Position numbers and translations under genes: made by a program. Below the pieces are notes generated by a model. The model was not told the origin of the DNA, searched no databases, and saw nothing but the letters and a program-made list of their open reading frames with translations. Source: Brucella haematophila (GTDB taxonomy: Bacteria; Pseudomonadota; Alphaproteobacteria; Rhizobiales; Rhizobiaceae). Taken from it: 64,000 bases of DNA. This document shows, in pieces, positions 21,651 to 31,225 of this stretch (position 1 is its first letter; every line of letters starts with the position of its first letter). The stretch is from positions 124,001 to 188,000 of the forward strand of contig NZ_VCPE01000001.1 in assembly GCF_005938105.1 (NCBI RefSeq), read 5' to 3'.

Positions 21651-23237
21651 ATGGGTTCCGATTCGAGTTTTACCGGCGCATCGTCGAATGTCGCCGAGTA
21701 TAGCGTTTCCGAGATTTCCGGCGCTTTGAAGCGCACGGTCGAGGATACGTTCGGCCATGTGCGCGTGCGGGGTGAAATCTCCGGCTATCGCGGGCCACAT
21801 TCTTCCGGTCACGCCTATTTTGCCTTGAAAGACGACCGCTCGCGGCTGGAAGCCGTGATCTGGCGCGGCTCCATGGGCCGCCTGCGGTTTCGTCCCGAAG
21901 AGGGCATGGAGGTCATCGCCACCGGCAAGCTGACCACCTATCCGGGATCGTCGAAATATCAGATCGTCATCGAGCAGATGGAACCGGCAGGCGCCGGTGC
22001 GCTGATGGCGCTTCTGGAAGACCGCAAGCGCCGCTTGGCGGCGGAAGGACTATTCGATCCGGCGGTCAAGCAGCTTCTGCCATTTATGCCGCGCGTGATC
22101 GGGGTGGTGACATCGCCGACAGGCGCTGTCATCCGCGATATTATTCACCGCATTTCAGATCGCTATCCGCTGCATGTCATTGTCTGGCCTGTGCGCGTGC
22201 AGGGCGAGACGAGCGGTCCGGAAGTGGCCGCTGCCGTGGACGGGTTCAACGCGATGCCGGAACACGGTCCCGTGCCGCGCCCCGATGTGCTGATCGTGGC
22301 GCGCGGCGGCGGCAGTCTGGAAGATCTGTGGGGCTTCAACGACGAAATCGTCGTGCGCGCCGTGGCTGCATCGCATATTCCGGTGATTTCGGCCGTGGGG
22401 CACGAAACCGACTGGACGCTGATCGATCTTGCTGCCGATGTGCGCGCACCGACCCCCACCGGCGCTGCGGAAATGGCCGTGCCGGTCAAGGCCGATTTGC
22501 AGGCAACGCTTGCCGGGCAATCGGCGCGTCTTGCATCGGCCATGTCGCGTTTCATCGATCTGAAGCGGCAGGCGCATCGCGCGGCTGCGCGCGCGCTGCC
22601 TTCCGCTGATCAGTTGCTGGCCTTGCCACGCCGCCGCTTTGACGAATCCGCTTCGCGGCTGACACGGGCGCTGTTCGTCAACACGCAGAAGAAGCGCGTT
22701 CACTTTGAAGGGCGCGCCCGGCAATTGTCGCCGCGCCTGTTGCAACGCCGCTTTGTGGAACAGCAGCGCACCATGTCGCTGCTCGGCCAGCGGCTGCCGC
22801 GCGCGCTGGAGGCGTTCCTGCGTGAACGCCGCACGGCGCTTTCGCATCGCGCAGACCGGCTGGTCCCGGAACCGATTTTGCGGCGCACCCGTCTAGCCAC
22901 ATCGACGGTCGAACAGCTGGATCGCCGACGCGATCAGGCTGTGCGGCTTTTGATCGAACGGGCCAAACGGCGCGGACAGGAACTTGAGCGCCTCATGCGC
23001 ACCCTGTCTTATGAAAGCGTGCTGGATCGCGGCTTTGCCATCGTGTTCGATGCGGAGGGTAACCCGGTCAAGCAGGCTGCAAGCGTGGCTGCGGGCGATG
23101 CCCTGTCGCTCCGCTTCCGTGACGGCGATGTGGCAGTGGTTGCCGATGGCGGCACCGACGACGAATCGGCAGCCAGACCGAGCACGCCGAAAAAGCCTGT
23201 ATCGTCCCGACCGGGCGGGCAAGGGTCGCTATTTTAG
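21651..23237 (+). CDS. xseA: Exodeoxyribonuclease VII large subunit
   Basis: A 528-aa subunit of the nuclease that degrades single-stranded DNA to oligonucleotides during repair. The N-terminal OB-fold is seen at about 10-115 ([34 protein letters not shown]). The catalytic domain has [14 protein letters not shown], the [16 protein letters not shown] motif and [10 protein letters not shown] long coiled coil and a C-terminal FRDGD segment follow. ATG 21651 is chosen because GGGA lies six bases upstream and the homologues I recall begin there; the frame opens at 21630. The xseB partner is not in the window. Confidence 0.95.
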   Translation: MGSDSSFTGASSNVAEYSVSEISGALKRTVEDTFGHVRVRGEISGYRGPHSSGHAYFALKDDRSRLEAVIWRGSMGRLRFRPEEGMEVIATGKLTTYPGSSKYQIVIEQMEPAGAGALMALLEDRKRRLAAEGLFDPAVKQLLPFMPRVIGVVTSPTGAVIRDIIHRISDRYPLHVIVWPVRVQGETSGPEVAAAVDGFNAMPEHGPVPRPDVLIVARGGGSLEDLWGFNDEIVVRAVAASHIPVISAVGHETDWTLIDLAADVRAPTPTGAAEMAVPVKADLQATLAGQSARLASAMSRFIDLKRQAHRAAARALPSADQLLALPRRRFDESASRLTRALFVNTQKKRVHFEGRARQLSPRLLQRRFVEQQRTMSLLGQRLPRALEAFLRERRTALSHRADRLVPEPILRRTRLATSTVEQLDRRRDQAVRLLIERAKRRGQELERLMRTLSYESVLDRGFAIVFDAEGNPVKQAASVAAGDALSLRFRDGDVAVVADGGTDDESAARPSTPKKPVSSRPGGQGSLF

Positions 23238-23414
23238 CAACACTCGCAATGTCTTGAATGCCGAATTGAGAAGCGGGTCGCCGGTTGGGCGTTTCTCTTA
23301 AGGCTGGCTTAAGCTTGGCCTTTTCTTTCTCGCACATCCGAAATGATCGGCACAATTCCGGTGCGAACGAACCGCGTTCATTGCCGCGATGCGTGTCCAA
23401 CAAAGAGTTCAAGG

Positions 23415-24164
23415 ATGTCGCGTAAAAACTCCCAAGACGCCGCATTTTCCGGCTTGAAGACGGCGGTGTTCAACCGCCGCAGCTTTCTGATCGGTGCAAG
23501 CGCTGTTGCGCTGTCAGGCTGTGTTTCCACCGCCCAGCCACCGCAACCGGCCCAGCCGGTCAAAAAGCCGGTCGCACCGTCGCAGCCGGTGCCGCTCATG
23601 TATCAGGCCATGCCGGAAGAACAGTTTCCGCTGCCTGCCGTCGATATCAGCAAGGTCGATCCAAAATTCTGGCGACAGGAAGTCGATTATCCGACATCCG
23701 AGGTGAAGGGCACCGTCATCGTCGATACGCCGAACAAATATCTCTACCACGTGCTCGGCAATGGGCGGGCGATGCGCTACGGCATCGGCGTGGGTCGTGA
23801 CGGTTTTGCCTGGGCGGGCCGCGCCGTGATTGCCTACAAGCGCCAGTGGCCGCGCTGGACGCCGCCGGACGAGATGGTTGCGCGCCAGCCCGCGCTCAAG
23901 CCTTACAGCATTGCCAATGGCGGCATGCCCCCCGGCCTCAAGAACCCGCTTGGCGCGCGCACCTTGTATATCCATAAGGATGGCCGCGATACGCTATACC
24001 GTATCCACGGATCGCCGGAAGTATGGAGCATCGGCAAGGCTGTTTCCTCTGGCTGCATCCGTATGATCAATCAGGATGTGATCGACCTTTACAACAATGT
24101 GCGCGATGGCAGCACGATTGTTGTGATTCCCGATCCGACCAAGGCTCAGCAGGTCACAAGCTGA
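23415..24164 (+). CDS. L,D-transpeptidase (YkuD domain), Tat-type lipoprotein signal
   Basis: A 249-aa peptidoglycan or outer-membrane-protein crosslinking enzyme. Residues 21-36 combine a twin-arginine pair (RRSFLIG) with a lipobox ending in C36 (ALSGC), implying Tat export and lipidation. The YkuD catalytic region has H198 in HGS, then SSGCIRM with C214 and R216. A Pro/Gln-rich linker (40-60) joins signal and domain. The frame opens at 23343, but ATG 23415 gives the proper signal sequence. A strong terminator follows, so it is monocistronic. Confidence 0.9.
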   Translation: MSRKNSQDAAFSGLKTAVFNRRSFLIGASAVALSGCVSTAQPPQPAQPVKKPVAPSQPVPLMYQAMPEEQFPLPAVDISKVDPKFWRQEVDYPTSEVKGTVIVDTPNKYLYHVLGNGRAMRYGIGVGRDGFAWAGRAVIAYKRQWPRWTPPDEMVARQPALKPYSIANGGMPPGLKNPLGARTLYIHKDGRDTLYRIHGSPEVWSIGKAVSSGCIRMINQDVIDLYNNVRDGSTIVVIPDPTKAQQVTS

Positions 24165-24169
24165 CCCTG

Positions 24170-24185
24170 GAGCACATCCCGAAAA
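24170..24185. repeat. Fragment of a dispersed palindromic repeat
   Basis: GAGCACATCCCGAAAA is identical to 30394-30409, the start of a longer palindromic element. Here only the first 16 bases are present, merging into a terminator. Confidence 0.5.
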
Positions 24186-24190
24186 ACGAA

Positions 24191-24220
24191 AAGGGCGCGA
24201 AAAACGCGCCCTTTTTATTT
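24191..24220 (+). terminator. Intrinsic terminator
   Basis: AAGGGCGCG (24191-24199), loop AAAAA, CGCGCCCTT (24205-24213), then TTTATTT. It ends the L,D-transpeptidase transcript. Confidence 0.85.
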
Positions 24221-24243
24221 GGGTGTTTCACCCGGCTCAATGC

Positions 24244-25617
24244 TCAGTAAGCATATTCCAGGAAGATCGGTTCGACGGAACCGGCCCAGATGCTGTTATA
24301 GGCTTTCAGCATACGCTCGGCATCGGTGATGCCAGCGGCGACGATTTCTTCCAGGGGGCTGAGGAAGTGGGTTTCGTCAAAACCTTCAGGGTTCAGCTTG
24401 TTACGGTTCTTCAGGCCGAGCCGCGAAATCTTCAGCGTTTCGCGGGCGATGCCTTCCAGCGGCTTGCCACGGAATGTTGCCGTGAGCGCCTTAGTCGGCA
24501 CGTCATTGCGCAGCGCCAGAACCTCTTCATAAGTCCAGTCCTTGGTCAGCATTTCGGCTGCCGTCAGCGCTTCTTCGTCATAGAGCAGGCCGACCCAATA
24601 GGCCGGCAGGGCACAAATGCGCCGCCACGGGCCGCCGTCTGCACCGCGCATTTCGAGGAAGCGCTTGAGGCGAACTTCCGGGAACAGCGTCGAAAGATGG
24701 TTGGTCCAGTCGCCCATATTCGGCACCGGATCGCTGACTTCACCCTTCAATGCGCCGTTCATGAACTGGCGGAAAGTAACATGGGTGCAATCGTGATAAC
24801 GGCCATCGCGCAGGATGAAATACATCGGAATGTCGAGGGCCCAGTTGACATAGTCCGCAAAGCCGAAATTTTCCGAGAAGACGAAAGGCAGCACGCCGGC
24901 GCGCTGGTTGTCGGTATCGCGCCAGATGCTCGACCGCCACGACAGAAGGCCGTTCGGCTTGCCTTCAGTGAAGGGCGAGCTGGAAAACAGCGCCGTGGCG
25001 ACCGATTGCAGCTTCATCGAAACCTGCATCTTGCGGCGCATGTCGCGTTCCGAACTGAAGTCGAGATTCACCTGAATGGTCGAGGTCCGGTACATCATGT
25101 CCAGACCTTCATGGCCAACCTTCGGCATGTAGTTGGTCATGATCTTGTAGCGCGACTTCGGCATGACCGGAGTTTCGGCCAGCGTCCATTTCGGGCTACC
25201 GCCGACGCCGAGAAAACGAATGCCCAGAGGTTCGGCGATTTCACGCACCTGGCTCAAATGGGCGTTCATCTCGCGGCAGGTCTGGTGAATGGTCGTAAGC
25301 GGCGCGCCGGAAAGCTCGAACTGCCCGCCCGGTTCCAGCGAAATTGCGCCCTGTCCGGTCGGCTCCACCAATCCGATGATGTTGCCTTCATCCATGATCG
25401 GCTCCCAGCCGAGCATGGCCTGCATGCCTTCCAGAATGGCTTTGATGCCGCGCGGGCCTGCATAGGGAACAGGGCTGTTGTCAGCGGTATAGAAGGGAAA
25501 TTTCTCGTGTTCGGTGCCAATGCGCCAGGCATCCTTGGGTTTGTTTCCCCCGGCAAGATAGATCGCAAGTTCTTCAACGCCCGTCAGTGCCGTTTCGTCA
25601 GTCGTATCGCGCGCCAT
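24244..25617 (-). CDS. gshA: Glutamate-cysteine ligase
   Basis: A 457-aa ATP-dependent ligase that joins glutamate and cysteine, the first step of glutathione synthesis. It belongs to the plant/alphaproteobacterial (GCS2) type: RIGTEHEKFPF near the N-terminus, SLEPGGQFELSGAP at about 94-107, then RTSTIQVNLDFSSE and the MRGADGGPW stretch. AGGGATAG lies about 9 bases before ATG 25617. It runs in the same direction as rsmE, whose stop is about 100 bases upstream of this start; the two may be co-transcribed. Confidence 0.94.
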   Translation of the reverse strand: MARDTTDETALTGVEELAIYLAGGNKPKDAWRIGTEHEKFPFYTADNSPVPYAGPRGIKAILEGMQAMLGWEPIMDEGNIIGLVEPTGQGAISLEPGGQFELSGAPLTTIHQTCREMNAHLSQVREIAEPLGIRFLGVGGSPKWTLAETPVMPKSRYKIMTNYMPKVGHEGLDMMYRTSTIQVNLDFSSERDMRRKMQVSMKLQSVATALFSSSPFTEGKPNGLLSWRSSIWRDTDNQRAGVLPFVFSENFGFADYVNWALDIPMYFILRDGRYHDCTHVTFRQFMNGALKGEVSDPVPNMGDWTNHLSTLFPEVRLKRFLEMRGADGGPWRRICALPAYWVGLLYDEEALTAAEMLTKDWTYEEVLALRNDVPTKALTATFRGKPLEGIARETLKISRLGLKNRNKLNPEGFDETHFLSPLEEIVAAGITDAERMLKAYNSIWAGSVEPIFLEYAY

Positions 25618-25715
25618 ACAGTCTATCCCTGGTCGTATTTCAGCTTGTCAGCGTGATTGGACAAATTTGTCAAATCACGCAAGTCAATTTCATTGAACGA
25701 TCGATTTAGAGAACA

Positions 25716-26474
25716 TCATGCCGCATTTCTCCAGTCGCCGAGAATGGCCTGTACCAGAGCCATGGCCGCAACCGCAGCTGTATCCGCCCGCAAAATGCGA
25801 GGGCCGAGCGGAATGGCGGTCACGAAGGGCAGACGGTGCAGCAATTGCCGCTCTTCTTCCGAAAATCCGCCTTCCGGGCCAATCAGAAGCCCTATCGGCC
25901 AAGGCTTCGATTGGGGCTTCAAACCTTGCAGAATGCTCAACGGATCGTCCGATTCGTGGCTTTCATCGCAAAAGATCAGACGGCGTGACGGGTCCCACTG
26001 GTCGATAAAGCGGTCGAAACGCACTGCGTCGCGACATTCTGGTAGGCTGAGCACGCCGCATTGCTCGGCAGCCTCGATGGCATTGGCCTTTATTTTGTCG
26101 GTGCTGAGCTTCGGCACCTGCGTGTGCTGGGTGACGACCGGCTGCAAAACACCTGCGCCCATCTCAACGGCCTTTTGCACCATATAATCGAGGCGTCCCT
26201 GTTTCAGCGGCGCGAAACAATAGACGAGATCGCTTGGCGCTGGCTGCGGGCGCGTCTCCTCAACGGGTACGAGCAGAACACGCTTCTTGCCTTCCGGCTT
26301 CAGCCGGGCCTTCCATTCACCGTCGCGCCCGTTGAAAACGAGAACTTCATCGCCTTCTTTCAGGCGCAACACGTGAATGAGATAGTGGGCAGCCTGCGGC
26401 GCAGCCTCGACCGGCGTTTCCGGGGCGAGGTCATCCTCGATATAAAGTCGTTGCATTCTGTAATTGGCGCGCAT
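25716..26474 (-). CDS. rsmE: 16S rRNA (uracil-1498-N3)-methyltransferase
   Basis: A 252-aa SPOUT-class methyltransferase that methylates U1498 of 16S rRNA with S-adenosylmethionine. The N-terminal PUA-like part ([20 protein letters not shown]) is followed by the knotted methyltransferase domain with [13 protein letters not shown] and [15 protein letters not shown], both characteristic. It lies upstream of gshA and is divergent from a MarR regulator. Confidence 0.95.
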   Translation of the reverse strand: MRANYRMQRLYIEDDLAPETPVEAAPQAAHYLIHVLRLKEGDEVLVFNGRDGEWKARLKPEGKKRVLLVPVEETRPQPAPSDLVYCFAPLKQGRLDYMVQKAVEMGAGVLQPVVTQHTQVPKLSTDKIKANAIEAAEQCGVLSLPECRDAVRFDRFIDQWDPSRRLIFCDESHESDDPLSILQGLKPQSKPWPIGLLIGPEGGFSEEERQLLHRLPFVTAIPLGPRILRADTAAVAAMALVQAILGDWRNAA

Positions 26475-26609
26475 GTTCGCATCGATGGCAGAGGGAAAGC
26501 CCGCCGGTCAAGCGCTTTGTGTGACCGTTCTGCCAGCTTGCGGATTGAAAACCGCTCTCACTTGAAGAAAAGCTTACACAAACAATTGATGGGAAATGTC
26601 TGGTGGTTG

Positions 26610-26623
26610 AATCTAATTAGATT
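26610..26623. promoter_or_regulatory. Perfect palindrome, probable MarR operator
   Basis: AATCTAATTAGATT is fully self-complementary and lies about 47 bases upstream of the MarR start, overlapping a -35-like TTGAAT and upstream of a -10-like TATAGG. A second imperfect palindrome, TATCCATATAGGTA, follows. This fits autoregulation and control of the efflux operon. Confidence 0.6.
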
Positions 26624-26669
26624 GTATCCATATAGGTATGAAGCTATCTATTTGAATGGAATTGAAGTG

Positions 26670-27101
26670 ATGAAACAAGCCTGGGTCGAATTCGCGCCGC
26701 TTCTTGCAAGCACTGCCAGAGGATGGCGGAAAGCCTTTGATGCGGCAATGGCGGAGCATGGTCTTTCCGATGCGAAAGCCGTTCCGCTGATGACCCTCTT
26801 GCGGCATGGCGATCTGATCCCCCAGGGGGTGCTGGCCGAACGGGTCGGCATCGAGGGGGCTACGATTGTTCGTGTCGTCGATGAGCTGGAAAAGGATGGC
26901 CTGATCCTGCGCGTCGCCGACGATGCCGACCGTCGCGTCAAACTCATCCAGTTGACAGAAGACGGCCGCGCCGTCGCCACCAAGGTGGAAAAGTCTGCGG
27001 CACGTCTTCGGACGCAGTTCTTAAGCGATTTCGACGCCGAACAGGTTGATGTCGCCATGGAAGTATTGCGCAAGCTGAACGAGAAATTCCTCAACCTTTA
27101 A
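26670..27101 (+). CDS. MarR-family transcriptional regulator
   Basis: A 143-aa winged-helix protein: DNA-binding core at about 30-100 (AVPLMTLLRHGDLIPQGVLA, EGATIVRVVDELEKDGLILR, then the wing ADDADRRVKLIQLTEDGR). Start ATG 26670; the long frame upstream to 26061 is a shadow of rsmE. It is 22 bases ahead of a FUSC/DUF1656/HlyD efflux operon, so it most likely represses that operon until a phenolic or other small ligand binds. Confidence 0.92.
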   Translation: MKQAWVEFAPLLASTARGWRKAFDAAMAEHGLSDAKAVPLMTLLRHGDLIPQGVLAERVGIEGATIVRVVDELEKDGLILRVADDADRRVKLIQLTEDGRAVATKVEKSAARLRTQFLSDFDAEQVDVAMEVLRKLNEKFLNL

Positions 27102-27123
27102 ACCAACGCTGCCTGCGAAAACC

Positions 27124-29232
27124 ATGACCAAGCTCGCCGAAACAACACCGAAATTCTGGGATGTCGTCTTTTCCTTGAAGACGTTTGCAGCCGGTATGCT
27201 TGCCTTGTGGATTGCGCTGATGGCCAATCTGCCGAACCCATATTGGTCGATTGCCGCCGTTTACATTGTCGCGCATCCGCTTTCGGGGGCCACCACATCC
27301 AAGGGTCTCTATCGTCTGGTCGGCACGATTATCGGCGGCGCGGTCACGATCCTTTTCGTGCCGCATCTGATCAATTCGCCGGAGATTCTGACCGTCGCCA
27401 TCGGCCTGTGGATGGGCGTCTGTCTGGCGATCAGCCTGCTCGACGGCACGCCGCGCAGCTATCTGTTCATGCTCGCCGGTTATACCGTGGCGATTGCAAG
27501 TTTTGCCGTGGTTTCTGTTCCCGAAACCACTTTTGATTATGCGCTTGGCCGCGTCGAGGAAATTGCCATTGGCATTATCTGTGCGGCAGTGGTCAACCGC
27601 CTTGTCTTTCCGCGCCACAGCGGGCCGGTTCTGGTCGGTCGTATCGACAACTGGTTGCGTGAGGGTTCACGGCTGGCCGTGGCCACCATGCGTGGCGAGG
27701 GCGCCAGCCCGCAATTCCTTCGCGACCGCCAGCGTCTGGCCGCCGATGCGCTGGAACTGCGCAATCTGACGACCCATGTGGCCTATGACACCTCGTCCAT
27801 TCGCGGCGTCGGAACCATGCTGCATGTGCTGCAACAGCGCATGGTGGCCGTGCTGCCGATCATTTCCAGCCTGCATGATGTCATCGTGCTGAAGCCGGGT
27901 GAGGGCGAAAAGCCATGGCACCCCGCAGTGCAGCAACTTCTCGACGAAGCCTGTGACTGGCTCGAAAGCGGCGAAAATCTCAGCGAAGAGCGCCGCGCGG
28001 TTCTGTTGAAGCTGATCGACGAGATCGAGCGTCACGGCAAGGATGCCTCAAGCTGGGGCGAGCTTTTGCCGTTCAATGTGGCAGCGCGTGTGCGCGATCT
28101 GGTCCAGATCTGGAGTGATTGCATCACGCTGCGTCAGGATATCGTGTCTGGTGCAAAGCGCGGTCATGCGCTGCGCTGGCGTCGTTACGATGCCCATCTG
28201 AAGGGGCGTCCGGCGCACCGCGATTATGGCATGGCGTTTCTGTCAGGCTTCTCGGCCTTTCTCGCAACCGCTGTGGCAACGGCTTTCTGGATCGCCACAG
28301 GCTGGGCGCAGGGCAGTGCAGCCGCGATGATGGCGGGTATCTTCTGCTGTATTTTCGCGACGATGGACGATCCTGTGCCGGTGATGCGCAAGTTCAACTG
28401 GCTGCTGCTGATCGTGATTGTAGCGGCTTTTGTCTTCGAATTTGCGCTGCTGCCGCTGGTGGATGGCTTCTTCCCGCTGGCGCTGGTGCTGGGTCTGTTT
28501 CTGGTGCCTGCCGGTGTGCTTCTGGCAATTCCATCGCAGTTTCTGCTGGGCATGGTGCTCTGCGTGAACCTGCCGAACATGCTCATGCTGCAAAGCCACG
28601 CCACGTCGGATTTTGTGACCTTTGCCAATGCCAATCTGGCGACGGTTGTCGGTATTGTCATGGCTGCGGTGATTACATCTATCGTGCGCTCGGTCGGTGC
28701 TGAATGGAGCGTGCGGCGTCTGGTCAAGGCTGGCTGGCGCGATATCGTCGCGGCAACCGAACGCGGTCCGAGCCGTCATCGTCGGCAGCATATGAACCGC
28801 CTGTTGCTGCGCATGATCGACCGCATCGGCATGATGACGCCGCGTCTGGCGCTGATCCCGTCGGCGGATGTCGCCAAGGTCGATCTGTTGCGCGATCTGC
28901 GCAACGGGATGAACACCATCGACCTGCAGCAATATCGCGCCAAACTGGCCGAGCCTTGCCGCGATGCGGTGGATGCGGTGCTGGACGGTGTCGGCGCGCA
29001 TTATCGTTCCCTGTCCAAGCATGGACCGGACGATCAGTCGCGCAAGAATACCGATGAACAACTGCTTGCTTCCATCGACAAGGCGATAGCGGCGATCATC
29101 GAAAGCGGTTCGCCCGCTGTTGCTCGCCGTCCGCGGCTTGCACTGGTGGCGCTGCGTTTCAACCTGTTTCCCAAGGCGCCGCCTTTTGCTTTGCCGCCGC
29201 GCCCGCAATTGGAGCTGCCGCAAGCTGCCTGA
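27124..29232 (+). CDS. FUSC-family inner-membrane efflux component (AaeB-like)
   Basis: A 702-aa protein with two sets of hydrophobic helices (about 18-170 and 370-525) and large soluble parts, the duplicated FUSC architecture of aromatic-acid exporters. The opening has NLPNPYWSIAAVYIVAHPLSG and RLVGTIIGGA, typical of AaeB. The second membrane block begins near YGMAFLSGFSAFLATAVATA. It is followed by a DUF1656 protein and a membrane-fusion protein, making a complete aaeXAB-like pump cluster under MarR control. The likely substrates are hydroxylated aromatic acids, by family. Confidence 0.9.
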   Translation: MTKLAETTPKFWDVVFSLKTFAAGMLALWIALMANLPNPYWSIAAVYIVAHPLSGATTSKGLYRLVGTIIGGAVTILFVPHLINSPEILTVAIGLWMGVCLAISLLDGTPRSYLFMLAGYTVAIASFAVVSVPETTFDYALGRVEEIAIGIICAAVVNRLVFPRHSGPVLVGRIDNWLREGSRLAVATMRGEGASPQFLRDRQRLAADALELRNLTTHVAYDTSSIRGVGTMLHVLQQRMVAVLPIISSLHDVIVLKPGEGEKPWHPAVQQLLDEACDWLESGENLSEERRAVLLKLIDEIERHGKDASSWGELLPFNVAARVRDLVQIWSDCITLRQDIVSGAKRGHALRWRRYDAHLKGRPAHRDYGMAFLSGFSAFLATAVATAFWIATGWAQGSAAAMMAGIFCCIFATMDDPVPVMRKFNWLLLIVIVAAFVFEFALLPLVDGFFPLALVLGLFLVPAGVLLAIPSQFLLGMVLCVNLPNMLMLQSHATSDFVTFANANLATVVGIVMAAVITSIVRSVGAEWSVRRLVKAGWRDIVAATERGPSRHRRQHMNRLLLRMIDRIGMMTPRLALIPSADVAKVDLLRDLRNGMNTIDLQQYRAKLAEPCRDAVDAVLDGVGAHYRSLSKHGPDDQSRKNTDEQLLASIDKAIAAIIESGSPAVARRPRLALVALRFNLFPKAPPFALPPRPQLELPQAA

Positions 29233-29267
29233 CGAACAGCCCCGTGAAGACCTGAATGTGAACGATC

Positions 29268-29474
29268 ATGAGACCTGAACTCGATATATACGGGATCTAC
29301 ATCCCCACTCTGGGCGTGCTGGCGCTTGGCGCCTATGTCCTCAATACGATCATGCAGCGCCTGCTGGCGCGCGTGCGTTTCTACCGTTTTGTGTGGCACC
29401 GGCCCTTGTTCGATGCCGCCATGTATTTCTGCATTCTTGGCGCTGCCGCCATTATCTTGAACGGAATAGACTGA
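29268..29474 (+). CDS. DUF1656 small membrane protein (AaeX-like)
   Basis: A 68-aa protein with two hydrophobic helices (about 10-30 and 48-65) and the DUF1656 start RPELDIYGIYIPTL. Its TGA overlaps the ATG of the membrane-fusion gene by one base. DUF1656 proteins regularly sit between FUSC and HlyD genes; their biochemical role is unclear. Confidence 0.9.
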   Translation: MRPELDIYGIYIPTLGVLALGAYVLNTIMQRLLARVRFYRFVWHRPLFDAAMYFCILGAAAIILNGID

Positions 29475-30340
29475 TGAAAAAGCTCTTCGCACATACTGGC
29501 CGGGTTTTTCTCACCCTCGTCATGGTCACAATGGCGGGGCTGCTTGGCTGGCATCTCTGGGACTATTACATGAATGCGCCGTGGACACGCGACGGCAAGA
29601 TCCTTGCCGATGTGGTGCGGGTTGCGCCTGACGTTTCGGGTCTGGTGAGCGAGGTTCTCGTTCGCGATAACGAGAACGTCAAAAAGGGCGATGTGATTTT
29701 CCGCATCGATCAGGCGCGTTACAAGCTGGCGCTGCAGACCGCTGAAGCCAAGGTGGACAGCAGCAAGGCCGCGCTCGACATGGCCAATCGCGATCTCGTC
29801 CGCTATCGCCAGCTCAACGACACGACCGTGACCCGCCAGAAGCTGGAACAGGTTGAAACCACAGCCATGCAGGCCGAGGCGGCATACCGTCAGGCCGGTC
29901 TGGACCGTGATCTGGCCGCGCTCAATATGGACCGGTCTTCGGTCAAGGCGACGGTCAATGGTGTCATCACCAACTTCTCGCTCCAGCCGGGCGACTATGT
30001 CACCGCAGGTTCTGCCGTGACGGCGCTGGTGGACACGGATTCCTATTATGTCTCGGGCTATTTCGAGGAAAACAAGCTTGAGCGCATCAAGATCGGCGAT
30101 CCGGTTCTGGTCGATGTCATGGGCAGCAAGGTGCAGCTCAAGGGCAAGGTCGAAGGTATTGCTGGCGGTATCGAGGATCGTGAACGCACCGCGACCACCA
30201 GCCTGCTCGCCAATGTCACGCCGACTTTCAACTGGGTGCGCCTTGCGCAGCGCGTACCGGTCCGGGTGAAACTGGAGGATGTGCCGGACGGCGTGCACCT
30301 CGTGGCTGGCCGAACGGTCAGCGTGTCGGTCGTCGAATAA
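29474..30340 (+). CDS. HlyD-family membrane fusion protein (AaeA-like)
   Basis: A 288-aa periplasmic adaptor. One N-terminal helix (about 9-28) anchors it in the inner membrane. APDVSGLVSEVLVRDNENVK is the first lipoyl half, followed by a short coiled coil (about 80-155), the second half (SSVKATVNGVITNFSLQPGD) and a beta-barrel. ATG 29474 overlaps the DUF1656 stop; the frame runs further upstream out of context. It links the FUSC protein to an outer-membrane channel, whose gene is not present here. Confidence 0.93.
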   Translation: MKKLFAHTGRVFLTLVMVTMAGLLGWHLWDYYMNAPWTRDGKILADVVRVAPDVSGLVSEVLVRDNENVKKGDVIFRIDQARYKLALQTAEAKVDSSKAALDMANRDLVRYRQLNDTTVTRQKLEQVETTAMQAEAAYRQAGLDRDLAALNMDRSSVKATVNGVITNFSLQPGDYVTAGSAVTALVDTDSYYVSGYFEENKLERIKIGDPVLVDVMGSKVQLKGKVEGIAGGIEDRERTATTSLLANVTPTFNWVRLAQRVPVRVKLEDVPDGVHLVAGRTVSVSVVE

Positions 30341-30357
30341 TCGACATCCAACTGATT

Positions 30358-30389
30358 AAAGGCCCGGCTGTTGTCCGGGCCTTTTTCAT
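30358..30389 (+). terminator. Intrinsic terminator of the efflux operon
   Basis: AAAGGCCCGG (30358-30367) pairs with CCGGGCCTTT (30375-30384) across a 7-nt loop, followed by TTC. It closes the MarR-regulated operon. Confidence 0.9.
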
Positions 30390-30393
30390 GCTA

Positions 30394-30494
30394 GAGCACA
30401 TCCCGAAAAGTGCGAAGCGGTTTTCGGATAAGATGTGCGTAAAAACAAAAAGTTAGAGCGGTTACAACAATATAATATTCACTGAAACCGCTCT
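30394..30494. repeat. Dispersed palindromic repeat element
   Basis: Composite element: GAGCACATCCCGAAAAGTGC then GATGTGC as a partner arm, followed by AGAGCGGTT (30455-30463) and AACCGCTCT (30486-30494). Related pieces lie at 24170, 34745, 42358 and 53359. It resembles the short intergenic palindromes common in Brucellaceae. Confidence 0.6.
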
Positions 30495-30526
30495 GGCCAA
30501 TGGAAACGAGATTTATGGGGTGGTCT

Positions 30527-31225
30527 ATGCGCGTATTGGTCGTCCAGAATTATGACGGTGCAGGGCTGGGGCAGATTGAACCTGTCCTCACGGAAGCCGG
30601 TTATTCGATTGATTTGCGCCACCCCTATAATGGCGATGCGCTGCCCGCCGATGCCAGCGAACATAACGCGCTGATCGTTCTGGGCGGCGAGCAGAATGCG
30701 CTGGCCGACGCCGAATTTGCCTATTTCCCGCACCTGCTCGATCTCATCCGCGGCTTTGGTGATAAGGACAAGGCTGTGCTCGGCATTTGCCTCGGCAGTC
30801 AGCTTGTGGCACGCGCCTATGGCGGCGAGAATATTCTCGACCGTCCGATGGAGTTCGGCTGGCAGGAAGTGCGCCTGACCGATGAAGGGCAGCGCGATCC
30901 GGTTCTGTCGACGGCGGGCAATGCATTTCCGATCTTCCACTGGCACCGCGATACATTCACCCTTCCTGAAGGGGCGGTGCATATGGCGTCGAGCGATATG
31001 ACGCAAAATCAGGCCTACCGGATCGGTCGGGCGGTCTATGGCACCCAGTTCCATTTCGAGGCCGATACCGGGCTGGTCAAACAGTGGAATGCCCAACTCG
31101 CCGACGAAATCGAAGACTTCGCGCCGGGCTGGGACAAGGCGTTCCCGCAACTGGCCGAGAGCGTCGGTCGCTCTTCCGACAAGGCGGGCGCTGCGCTGGC
31201 CAAAGCCTGGATCGGCCGAATCTAG
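30527..31225 (+). CDS. Class I glutamine amidotransferase-like protein
   Basis: A 232-aa protein with the class I amidotransferase triad: C88 in GICLGSQL, then H176 and E178 in YGTQFHFEAD. The N-terminal VLVVQNYDGAGLGQIEP resembles the GMP-synthase-like stand-alone group. No synthase domain is attached, so it probably hydrolyses a gamma-glutamyl compound or supplies ammonia to an unknown partner. ATG 30527 has GGGGTGG upstream; the frame opens at 30500 inside a repeat element. Confidence 0.88.
   Translation: MRVLVVQNYDGAGLGQIEPVLTEAGYSIDLRHPYNGDALPADASEHNALIVLGGEQNALADAEFAYFPHLLDLIRGFGDKDKAVLGICLGSQLVARAYGGENILDRPMEFGWQEVRLTDEGQRDPVLSTAGNAFPIFHWHRDTFTLPEGAVHMASSDMTQNQAYRIGRAVYGTQFHFEADTGLVKQWNAQLADEIEDFAPGWDKAFPQLAESVGRSSDKAGAALAKAWIGRI

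Noticed and set aside
24223-25656. 477-codon plus-strand ORF over gshA
   Set aside because: Fully antisense to the recognised glutamate-cysteine ligase; His/Arg/Gln-rich shadow composition and no ribosome site.
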